DNA of 64,000 bases, from contig OZ024890.1 in the NCBI GenBank assembly GCA_964017195.1, forward strand, positions 24,917,701-24,981,700, in the 5' to 3' direction. The position numbers and the translations under genes were made by a program. Shown here piece after piece: positions 20,501 through 48,413 of this stretch; the stretch's first letter is position 1; each line of letters starts with the position of its first letter. The notes under the pieces were generated by a model. It ran no database searches and was not told where the DNA came from. It worked only from the letters and a program-made list of their open reading frames with translations. Origin of the DNA: Siderastrea radians (lineage: Eukaryota; Cnidaria; Anthozoa; Scleractinia; Rhizangiidae).

Positions 20501-23500
20501 TCCCCTCCGTCAATTTAAGGTTGGACAAGAAAGTGAGTGAACGTACATAGTTCCATTTAGCAAGGTTTTTAGGAGAAGAAATTTCACAGTTACAGAAAAG
20601 CAAGTTATACTGAATTGATGTCTATAAACTTTGCTACGTACAATTTCAGGTAATGAGGCGCATTCGACCAGGAATGACAGAGTTTGAATTGGAAAGGTAT
20701 TTTGAAACTATTTGAATTTAATATTTCTGTATTATAAAAAAGTCATAAATTAGAAGTTAAACAGAAAGTAATGTGGTTTGGGATGTACAATCCTGGTGAT
20801 CATCTTTCATTTATCGTTTTGTAAAATTTTATAAATCTTGTTTTGCAGCTTATTCCAACACTTTTGTTATTCTCAAGGTGGTTGTAGACATGTGGCATAT
20901 ACATGCATTGCAGCAAGGTAGGATTAGTACTAAGAAGAAAAAAATGTGTAAAATTTGTAAAATTTTGTTTTGCAGCTTATTCCAATATTTCTGTTATTCT
21001 CAAGGTGGTTGTAGACGTGGGTTTTATGCATGCATGGCAGCAAGGTACGTTTGATGGAAGAGCATGGTCAAGTCTGTGAAGGTGCTACATGAGCACCCCC
21101 CTTACTACACCCCCCTTACTACACCCCCCTCCACTACATTATATGAAGGAAGATTTGCATTTTTCATACAGGACTTTGTTACAAGAAGTGCTTTGTTGTA
21201 AATATTTAGTGCTGCTTACGTGAAACAGTCAAGCACCAGTTAATTTTGTTTGCCTTAAATTCCTGGAGGGTGGTCATTTTTCTGACAAGTGCATAAAAAG
21301 TGCTTCACAGTTGCAATCATCAAAAAGGTCTGACCATACCGTTTTATTCATTTCAGCGGCCATAACTGTGCCACTCTTCATTATGGTCATGCTGGAGCTC
21401 CAAATGACAGGAAGATTAATGATGGAGATATGTGGTTAGTTTTTTAAATGACTGAAATAATGTGCAATATTAAAATTGCCTTTTACATAATAAACTAATA
21501 AACTCCCCCTTCCTTAAATGCCCCTCTACACAGATGAACCTTGATTATCTGAAATCATAGATTAAAAGGGTAAAGTCACATACAAACAGGCCCCTTCTAT
21601 GAGGGAGTATTAGTACTCCCCCATGGATGAGACACTAGTCCACTGTGGGGCTACCCCCAACATTTTTCGGTCAGTATCTATTCATATACTATACTTGGGT
21701 GGACAGAAAGAAAACAATGTGAGTTAAGTTTTTTGTCTCAGAAAATAACACCACATGTTGCAGACTTGCAGTGACTACTTTTTAAAAATAGCTCAGGTAC
21801 CATTCTTTCCTGTTTCCTTGAGCTCCTTGCCTTTTGTGCTTGCACCTACCTTGCTGGACAGATTTCCTCTGACACCTCTGTGAACCTCTGTGAAGGAGAA
21901 TGGTCTTCTCATGTGTGTTCCATTCTGCATAATTTGAATTGTGATTTGAATGATTTGAACCTTGGAGACATGTCATAAGTTGATTGGCTATTATAGTCCA
22001 GGAGAGTGTATTCCTGAAATCCAATGGACATCCGCCAGTGTCACCAGCCACCTGGACAATCATAGACAATCAACGTATGAATGACTTCTGGTTTCAAACC
22101 GTTTACTATTCTGCAGCTTGTTTGATATGGGTGGAGAATACTACTGCTATACATCCGACATCACATGCTCATTTCCAGTCAATGGCAAGTTCGCAGAGGA
22201 TCAGCGTAACATTTATGAAGCTGTGTACAAGGCTAGTAGGGCGGTGATGGCGGCTGTTAAACCTGGTGAGCACTGCTAGTTTTTTTGTGGCTTTTTTTGT
22301 GTGTAGCTCCCTGGAATGAAGACCACATTGTCATCAACTAAGTTTTCTCTTATTAGTTTTGTTTGAAATGTTTGTACATCAATGGACAATCTCCCGACAG
22401 CAGTCTCAGCATTGTAATCTGTGTATTGGTTTTCTTAAGCTAGATTAATACAGGTAATTGTGTGAAACGTTTTCGGAGCCGAGCTCCTCCATCAGTGTAA
22501 GATGTAAAACTAATAGTTAAAATATGCGCGTATTAGTTCATATGTGTCCAGTGGAACAGAGTTCGTGCTACAGAACAAAGGAGTATAGAAAACGGGTACA
22601 AAGTCTCAGCATTGAAGTTCAATTTTCCCTCCTTGCTTGATTTCAGTTTTTTCCTTTATGAATTACCAAGCCCTTTGAATCATGCGTCAGTAGATGACCA
22701 AAACAACAAGAAGAACAAGAAAAAATAGTTCACTCGACTGACGTCCTGTGTTAGTTTGTATTAGCTTAGCCATGCCCCTAGGCTCAGTCTCCAGCCGTGA
22801 GTGTCTCGATGCGCCCGCGATTCTCGCCACCTTCACGGCTGGGCGCACGGGTTCGGTTGCATGTCCGTGCCGTCATTACAGTTTTAATAATTATGCAGAC
22901 AATCCACACGTCATTTGCTTAAATTTTATCTGTTTTTTTTATCGTCTTGAAAAAAAGCGAAATGCGAAAAGTATGGCTGAAACGTCCTCCTAAAAGTGTG
23001 AAATTTCAAGAGAAAGACGAAATCCCGCTGAATTACGTCGCGCATTCTGCCCCGCAAATTTCAGGGGGCTTGTCGCTGATTGGTCAGTCTAAACAATAAC
23101 CAAACCCGTGCGCCCAGCCGTGAAGGTGGCGAGAATCGCGGGCGCATCGAGACACTCACGGCTGGAGACTGAGCCTACCATGCCCCCTGACTCCTTGTTA
23201 TCAAATACACGCGTGATTTCCGATTTTCGTTTCAGCTTGACAAATATCAGGACATACGGAAGGGCGGTGATTTTCACCGGTTTGTTTTAACAGTAAAATT
23301 GGAGTTTGACAAACAAGTCACCTCTTCTGCCAAACATTTCTTAACCATACTTTTACCTATAGCAGACCGTGCACGTTGGCACAGGGATGGTACAAGATTT
23401 CTCAGAAAAGAAGTTACATTTCGTTAAGTTCTTTGAGACAGATATCATAAACGTTTTCTTTGTGTTTACAGGCGTAAAGTGGCCAGATATGCACCGCTTA

Positions 23501-26500
23501 GCAGATCGTGTTCAGTTAACCTGCCTGAGGGATATGGGGCTTTTACAGGGAGACGTGGATGAGATGATGAAGTTGCACCTTGGGGCCGTTTTCATGCCTC
23601 ATGGTCTGGGACATTTCATGGGACTTGATGTTCATGACGTTGGTGGCTACCCAGAGGTACTTATTAAGTTTGTCTTCCCTTCAGAAGCGCGGCGTGCACA
23701 GCCATAGACCTTTCCACGGTTATTTCTCCCATATGGGCGGGAGGGCAAATGTAGCGCGAAATAGCGTGTTTGCATGGCTATCCTTACTTTTAGGGGACTC
23801 GCGCTATACAGAGAAAAATCTGTCTAAATGCACGCGCTGAAACTGTCTAAATGACAAGTAAAATACGCGCAATCTACGAATTTAATTACGCCCGCAAAAT
23901 GTAAAAATGTGATAAATTACAGAATATTCCCAAAGTCCAAAAAAAAAAAAATTGCAATATGCTATAAAGAATAAAGGAAAGCGATGTCATCGCTTACAAG
24001 TTGCTGAGAAATGTCATCATAACGAGAACGCTACATAATCTCATCAGTTTTAGGCGGGAATCTGATGGCAAGATAATTCCCGTAAAATTTCAGTTAATTT
24101 GATTTTTTTAATTCAATCCATTTCACTGCATACTTACGTAAGGTTAAAGTTAAAACAAAGGGAGAAAGACAGAAAAGTGACGCAGAGGGGAAGGACCATA
24201 AAGGGACATGGAAACCATGCGTACGGGATAGTCCACCCTAAAGACACGTTGCATAGAACAAAAAATAACAATAATTAAAGAAAACTAAACTTTGATGAAA
24301 TGTTATCTTAAGACACGTGGCAAAAGATTCTGATTGTGAAATTTAAGAGGTGTAGCTGATTGTGAGAGTGAGCAGATATTTCGATACGTTTGTCTTTACA
24401 TTTTTACTGAGGACATTAAAAAGGTTTCACAGACAAATGTATTGAAAAATCCAATTTGCAACTGCTGGCTTTCTAGCACAGTAATACCTTTCAAACTTGG
24501 CCAATAAACTCTTAAGCCTATTCTTATAGCCTTACAAGAACTGAAATTTTGGGGAGTTTATTTGACACTGGATTCTAGTTTCTCTCATCCAAACCAAACA
24601 CTGTTATTTACATGTCTCTTGGTACTTCACCGTCACGGGTTTTACAAAACGCCCAGTTTTTGCGGGTTCAATCTTTTGTTTTCTCATGTTTAGTCGTGGT
24701 CTCATCACAGTTAGCCCAACTCACTCTCTCTTGGTTCTTCACCGTCACGGGTTTTACAAAACGCCCAGTTTTCGCGGGTTCAATCTTTTGTTTTCTCATG
24801 TTTAGTCGTGGTTTCATCACAGTTAGCCCAAACTCACTATGAGAGGAGCGCATATATTAAACGGAACAAGTTAATATATACATATGTGTGCTCCTCTCAT
24901 AGTGAGCTTTGGGGTACCTGTGGTTTTATTGAGCTTGAACACTCACTCTCATTTGACCCCGAGATTTGTTGTTTAAACCAGGGTACCCATCGGATTGACG
25001 AACCAGGCCTTCGCTCGCTGAGGACAACCCGCGTCCTACAGGAGGGCATGGTACTGACCATCGAGCCAGGGATATATTTTATTGACGCCGTAAGTATCTC
25101 CACAAGAGGGAAAAAGCCACTGTCTTTCAATACAATGTAAGTGATTATCTTGGTAATTATTTTTTTTTACTGTGTATCAATACTTAGACCTTAAATCCAG
25201 CATTGGAAAACCCTGAAACAGCGCGATTCTTCAATCAAGAAATGCTGCAGCGATTTCGAAACTTTGGAGGGGTGAGTTATCTTGTTGATCTCTTTTATGT
25301 CAACTCTGCACGGTTATGTTAGACAATCGACCCTCATTGTGCTTGTCCACTGGGCAAATACAACCAGAGATCGCCAAAGCCTGTTGACAGTTGTACAATT
25401 TGCTCGCAGTTCCAACCAAAGCAATTCAGTGTAATCAAAGGCCCTTGAAAAGTCATTGAGATGCTGAAATACTACGGTGGCGTTCCACGAGCGAGCGTTA
25501 GATATGAAGTGATAAATAAGAAACGAGGCATTGAGTTGTTTACAATCATCTCACATACATGCACATCAGTCATCGCGAGAGGAACAGCTGTTTTATTAAA
25601 TTTCCCACCTCGGTCCTGTTATCTGTATTGCTAAATTTTTCAAACAACCATCGTCGAATTTTGAATCCCTCGGCACTTGACACATTCAGGTTCCAAATAT
25701 GGCAAAGAGGATTGTTCACTGATAATGTGTGAGTGTGTGTGAACCGGAGAGAAGGCCCTTGTCGTTTCGTGATATTTTCCACGATCAGGTAGTTAGATTA
25801 GAAATCGGTTTTCTGGTCGATTGTTGTCAAAAGTACATGTTACAAATGTACGAAAACGGGGAAACTACCCGCCAGTGTTAACGCAAGGCTGATCATTCAT
25901 ATTGTTGAAGGCCAAAATCACGACGCAATTTGAAGCCACACATATTCGCCGGGGGAGCAGGGATGGCGCAGTGGTGAGAACACTCGCCGGTCCCGGTGTC
26001 TTACGTGGGTTGATTTTGTTGTTGGTTCTCATCCCTGCTCCGAGAGGTTTTTCTCCGGGTACTCCGGTTTTCCCCTCTCCTAAAAAACCCCCAACATTTC
26101 CAAATTCCAATTCGATCTTGGTGGTGTCCCCAATAAGCATTCTGTGCTAAATACCGTCGACACCTAAATAAAGTGATTTATTTATTTATTTTAAAAATGA
26201 GAAAGAATTTTTTTTTGTTTTCACAGTTTGCTACATTACGTAACTACTCAGACAAGACGTGGCTTGTTTCCAACAACACTAACAGTTGTATCCGTAATAA
26301 AATCAGATCTCATTTAAAGCCACGCAAGTTCACGCTGATCCCATGTCTGCATGCATGCGGACCATTTATTACATTTGCAGGTTCGCATTGAAGATGACAT
26401 TGTGGTGACGTCAGACGGCATGGAACTCATGACCTGTGTCCCGCGCACCGTGCATGAAATCGAGGCTGTCATGGCTGAAGGTGCTAACCTCCCGCCCCAG

Positions 26501-26536
26501 TTCTCCCCTGCTGTGTCCTCGCAAGGAGCAAGCTAA
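14504..26536 (+). CDS. PEPD: Xaa-Pro dipeptidase (prolidase), 16 exons, complete
   Basis: Cytosolic M24 metallopeptidase that splits X-Pro dipeptides. Exons: 14504-14523, 15776-15959, 16763-16890, 17365-17428, 18316-18363, 19115-19176, 19278-19322, 19477-19552, 20650-20696, 20849-20917, 21357-21434, 22117-22265, 23472-23656, 24982-25089, 25188-25271, 26381-26536. These total 1503 nt = 500 aa (human 493) with consistent phases. The dinuclear metal ligands are all present: Asp277 (LFDMGG), Asp288 (TSDIT), His371 (PHGLGH), Glu413 (TIEPGIY) and Glu453 (RIEDDI). LHYGH, the substrate-side histidine segment, is in exon 11. The 20-nt first exon joins in frame to the acceptor at 15775, giving a start that aligns with the human N-terminus. 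A second copy of exon 10 lies at 20976-21044. Several introns carry transposons, notably 22779-23177. Confidence 0.95.
14870..15190. repeat. Dispersed repeat, copy 1
   Basis: The sequence from about gagacccttaccctatacca onward (cagctgcattttgcaaccctattctagacc..., tttcctgacaaaatatgat) recurs in the same orientation at 46390-46690. In both places short phrases of the type 'ccctataccagacc' recur several times inside. Non-coding; PEPD intron 1. A poly-G run lies just before it (14854-14867). Confidence 0.65.
15384..15590. repeat. Head-to-head pair of tRNA-like SINE units, copy 1
   Basis: The right unit reads GATAGCTGCTGAAGTTGGTAG and then GGGATCCTGTTCAAACC (weak A and B boxes). The left unit is the same kind of sequence on the minus strand, ending GGGTTCAAATTCC and TTCAAGCCTGAATTTTAT. 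Between them lie the inverted phrases gagctggtcattat and ataatgactagctc. The same arrangement occurs at 57035-57250. PEPD intron 1. Confidence 0.6.
17645..17725 (+). repeat. tRNA-derived SINE fragment
   Basis: Contains ggctagtgcagtagtgagaa followed by ttcgaatcctaactctgc, resembling the head of the SINE at 25960-26170. PEPD intron 4. Confidence 0.45.
18113..18290. repeat. Dispersed repeat ending in a 'tatggatattttctg' motif
   Basis: Related blocks with G- or C-rich runs and the phrases ggaatttccagagggatgg and gtatggatattttctg occur here and at 44495-44670, and in the other orientation at 39110-39290 and in part at 40080-40160. They lie in introns of PEPD and RSPRY1 and have no coding content. 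Confidence 0.55.
20976..21044 (+). CDS. PEPD: Duplicated, possibly alternative PEPD exon 10b
   Basis: This 69-nt segment starts 127 bp after exon 10 (20849-20917) and differs from it at about 10 of 69 positions. It has its own acceptor (ttttgttttgcag) and donor (AAG|gtacgt), the same length and the same phase. It stays open and encodes [19 protein letters not shown] where exon 10 encodes [19 protein letters not shown]. The replaced residues include the conserved His239 (human His238); Tyr242 (human Tyr241) is kept. Either exon alone keeps the full length; both together would insert 23 residues in frame. Whether 10b is used cannot be told from DNA. Confidence 0.75.
22463..22497 (-). ncRNA. Weak hammerhead-ribozyme-like motif
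   Basis: On the minus strand CTGATGGA is followed by the perfect hairpin GGAGC-TCG-GCTCC, then GAAAACG. This resembles the hammerhead core (CUGANGA, stem II, GAAA) but has an extra G before the A of CUGANGA. No clear stem I was found. Probably a relic or an inactive variant. PEPD intron 12. Confidence 0.3.
22779..23177. mobile_element. 399-bp MITE with about 73-bp inverted ends and 9-bp target duplication
   Basis: The arms begin TAGGCTCAGTCTCCAGCCGT and are near-perfect inverted copies for about 73 bp. The 9-bp flank CCATGCCCC is repeated at 22770-22778 and 23178-23186, the signature of a Mutator-like element. There is no coding capacity. PEPD intron 12. The near-identity of the arms suggests a recent insertion. 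Confidence 0.9.
24618..24841. repeat. 112-bp direct tandem repeat, two copies
   Basis: The unit starting ttggtacttcaccgtcacgg at about 24619 recurs at about 24731 with few changes. Each unit ends cacagttagcccaactca or similar. Both frames it opens are repeat artefacts. PEPD intron 13. Confidence 0.85.
24831..24907. repeat. Palindromic hairpin next to the 112-bp tandem repeat
   Basis: The arm actcactatgagaggagc (24832-) is mirrored by gctcctctcatagtgagct ending at about 24907, around an AT-rich loop. It lies about 75 bp upstream of PEPD exon 14. Confidence 0.7.
25960..26170 (+). repeat. tRNA-derived SINE
   Basis: Begins with a tRNA-like head (atggcgcagtggtgagaaca, A-box-like), continues with ggtttttctccgggtactcc, a motif shared by many invertebrate SINEs, and ends caccta-aataaagtgatttatttatttatttt. 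PEPD intron 15, sense orientation. Its internal AATAAA is a potential premature poly(A) signal. Confidence 0.65.
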
Positions 26537-26968
26537 TTTTCATGTGTTATAATTCAACAAACGACTAGCGAAAGAGACAAGAAGCGATGAAGCAACCGGC
26601 TATTTCTATACCTTTATTGGTAAAAAATGTGATTGAAATGATTCACGGCAGTAACGACGAAAACTGGTTGGTTTGTTTGAAACCTGTTAAGCCTACTAGA
26701 AAACATTTGTTAAAACAAACTCTCTTGAAAAAAAAATTCAAGTGACGACAACTATGGTGATTCACCCTGAAGTAGTTGACGGACACTTGACCTATTTGAT
26801 TATCATGTATGAACGAACAAAGTAGTGGTTCGAGTAAAAGAATATTTAAAAAAATTACATCTGTATTTTAGTACTTTTCGTTACAACTCTTAGTATCATT
26901 TAACAGTAAAATCAAATATATTTTTAAAACAGTGAATTGTTATGATATTAAAGTAGATCTATTTAGAC

Positions 26969-26974
26969 AATAAA
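26969..26974 (+). terminator. Probable PEPD poly(A) signal
   Basis: AATAAA about 430 bp after the PEPD stop, in AT-rich sequence. It is the first canonical hexamer I noted downstream of the stop. Confidence 0.5.
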
Positions 26975-27860
26975 TGCTCTCTTTGCAATTACCTGTGCTT
27001 GGTACTAATTTGAGTTTAATCATACCATCTCGTCAAACCTGCTGAAGAGGAGACGCGGGTGTTCCGAGGTTACCTGTAAAATCCACGGAGTTGTGGTGCA
27101 CGGTGTAACACGAGGGATTTTGGGAATCCATCCGATTCAACCAAATCGTACGCGTTATATCTAAGACAGCGTCAATGTAGCCTTCCTTCAAGTCGCTCGT
27201 TTTTTTTTTTCGGGGGGGGGGGGGGGGACAAGAGCCGTCTAGGGGATTCCAAGACGCGCGCTATATGTGTGCGAGTGTAGCGCGCGGTGCTTCAAAAGAT
27301 GTTCAGATGATTGTAAACGAGCTCGGAATATGTGCGTGTCTTGTGTGCGATAATGCAAATTAACTGTCTGTGAAGCGGCTGCCACTTTGCTTCACGCGCG
27401 CTCTCGGTTACAAGCGTAACGAGCGACTTGGAGCAGTTCTACGTCACTCGGGACCGCTCTCCACTTGGCATCGCGCCCAACGCAATCAATCGTCTGAATC
27501 ATCTCTATCTTATCATCACGTATGCGCTTGGTTATGGATCTCATGGAGAGCTGGGTTGTTCCACGTATGGGTGGTAGACCCGAGTTCAACTTCACTGCCA
27601 TTCTTGAAGATACCCGGCAGATTTGCTTCCTGTCAGCTGGGATTGTTAACGTGTTACGTTGAATTTGTATTATTTGTTTCTGATTATTTACGTGGTGTGC
27701 TTGTAAACTAACTTGGTAGCTAAGCGCACATCCACGATAAACAAAGCATTTACGTCTACATTTTAGGTGTATCTCTGTTACATCAAACTGCATAGTACAT
27801 TTTCACACTCGTACAGGCTGACAGTTTCGTCAAGTTTGAATAGGAACTATGATACTTCAA
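26975..27860. other. Intergenic stretch with no supported gene
   Basis: Contains a poly-T/poly-G run (about 27199-27229) and CG-rich patches. Open frames of 113 aa (+) and 133 aa (-) overlap each other on opposite strands and show no family motif. Confidence 0.5.
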
Positions 27861-28088
27861 GACCTGGCTAAACAAGGAAACATTGTTCCAGAAGCATTGT
27901 TAACATTGTTCTGGAAGCAGATTTTGCCAGGTTAGACGCACGAGAAACATCTGTTGCGGAGGGTGACTTTGCCTCTTCAAAACAAGAAAATTGACGCTTA
28001 CCAGATGCAAACTTTGCTCGGGAACCATATTTCCTAGTTTAGCCGCAAAGGAAACAAAGAGAAGAAACAATGTTTACTCGTTTAGCCG
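27861..28088. mobile_element. Small inverted-repeat element
   Basis: Left ggctaaacaaggaaacattg and right caatgtttactcgtttagcc are inverted with two mismatches. Non-coding, between PEPD and RSPRY1. Confidence 0.6.
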
Positions 28089-28312
28089 GGCCCCTAAAAA
28101 CATCAGCACGTAATACGTGCTTACTGACAAAGGCGGCGACGCTTGTCAGGATGGCTAGCGCAAAAAGTAGAAGGCCTAGATCCTTCTCCAGTGAGGTCCG
28201 ATTCAATGTGATCACGGCACATAGGGTGCAATAAAGCAGATGCATAATACGGGAACTTATTTTTAAAGTTACGTTCAACAAGATACAAGATTTAGCCTGC
28301 GGGGAGATTGAG

Positions 28313-28482
28313 TACGAGTACGACTTTTCAGTTCCTAATCGCAGGCCTCGTTCTCGTGGCATCCTTTTCGCAGGCCTCGTTCTCATGGCATCCCTTTCTC
28401 CTGGTCAACAACAGGGAGGAACAAGAGCTCTGAGAACGGGGCTGTTTCGAAATTCAAAGGTCGTACTCGCACTCAATCTCGT
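28313..28482. mobile_element. Small inverted-repeat element with gagtacgagtacgac ends
   Basis: Left agattgagtacgagtacgac and right gtcgtactcgcactcaatct are inverted. Inside, a gcaggcctcgttctc phrase occurs twice. Non-coding. Confidence 0.6.
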
Positions 28483-28580
28483 CCTCGTAGTTCGATCTGA
28501 AGGTCGCTAATGAACATTTGAAAACGACCACAGTAGACACTTCGATGTACTGTATTCGCTTCGTAAATTTTAACATCAAC

Positions 28581-28586
28581 TTTATT
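28581..28586 (-). terminator. Possible RSPRY1 poly(A) signal
   Basis: TTTATT on the plus strand (AATAAA on minus), about 820 bp beyond the RSPRY1 stop. Plausible end of the 3' UTR; nearer non-canonical signals cannot be excluded. Confidence 0.4.
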
Positions 28587-29407
28587 GAACAATAATATTT
28601 ATAGCTATTGTGTCATCGGAAAGTCATGCTAAAGTTCAGGTGACAAGCACAGCAAATTCAACTGATTACGCAGCCACGACCTGTCCTTGGTATCTCCCCG
28701 TCTCCTACAATGCTATAATATTAAAGAAGGCGGCAAGATGATCGAGCAGGTCAAAATGAAGGGAACAGTCACACTCAAAGACTTGTAAAAGGCTAAAATC
28801 GAAACAGGAGCAAAAACTAGACATTTCCTTATTTCTTCATTCCATTACGGACACGAAATTTACTTTGAAAGCATTGGACAAAATAATGATAAAACGAATT
28901 GCATTTGTCGTGATTTCGTTTTACAAAATTAACAGAATTTGGTCAAATCGTTTGAGTTCCTTCAGAACGTATTACTTATAAAATCTCAAAAGATATGTCA
29001 AAAACGTTTTGCCGTAAGAATTTCAACGACAGCAAAGTCTGAATGCAGCCCATCGGTTATTAGCTGATCGGTATTTAATTCTGGGTTTTTATACTTAACG
29101 CTTGGTCCAGTCACGCAACTTTGATCAACAATGTTGTTAATGTGCGATCGATGCGCAACGAAAGGAACACCATCCCAGAATGGAAGAGGCTGTTCTCACC
29201 AGAGATCTTTCCTCTGGCGAGATTCAAATTATCTGTACTGTCCACGTTCACAGTGATGCACTGCGACAATCATCGTTCTTGGTATTGACACCTCTCGGAA
29301 ATGGAGGTAGTATTAATTTAAAGACAAACACGTCTTGAAGCAGTCTTCCTTTGCCTAGTAACTGAATATCGCTGATAGCTCCAACGCAAATTTCAATCAC
29401 ACTGCTG

Positions 29408-48087
<18,680 letters not shown>

Positions 48088-48413
48088 ATATGCCTACAAG
48101 AACACCTGGCTCAATTCTACCACACAGCAAGGATGGCAAAAACACTCCTGGAAAAGAACCATCACAACATTTTGAAACCCCACACTAATACGTTTCTTTT
48201 TCCAGAAAGCAAACAAACTATCGAAATGTTGGAGAGCCTTCGTTAGTTATTGGTCAGTTCTTGTATCTGCAAAGTTATGCGCGAGATGAAAGTGCCCGCA
48301 ATTTGTTTACGTTTTATCAGCAGTTTCTCTCACTTTTCGAATGCGTTCGCGTTGCACCATCCCATAATACTGTTTTACTTTTTAAGCCACTGCATCAAAA
48401 GAATGGTGGCCAA
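48088..48413. promoter_or_regulatory. Bidirectional promoter region between RSPRY1 and TAF4
   Basis: The start codons are 326 bp apart on opposite strands. The interval must hold both 5' UTRs and core promoters unless there are untranslated upstream exons. An ATTGG lies near 48248. No convincing TATA box was placed. Confidence 0.6.

Noticed and set aside
24618..24841. CRISPR-like or coding repeat
   Set aside because: Just two direct 112-bp copies without spacers; the open frames are a by-product.
27370..27793. Overlapping open frames of 113 aa (+) and 133 aa (-)
   Set aside because: Opposite-strand overlap, no domain, no splice context; typical of CG-richer intergenic sequence.
28039..28386. 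115-aa minus-strand open frame with a hydrophobic stretch
   Set aside because: It covers parts of two inverted-repeat elements and has no recognisable homology.
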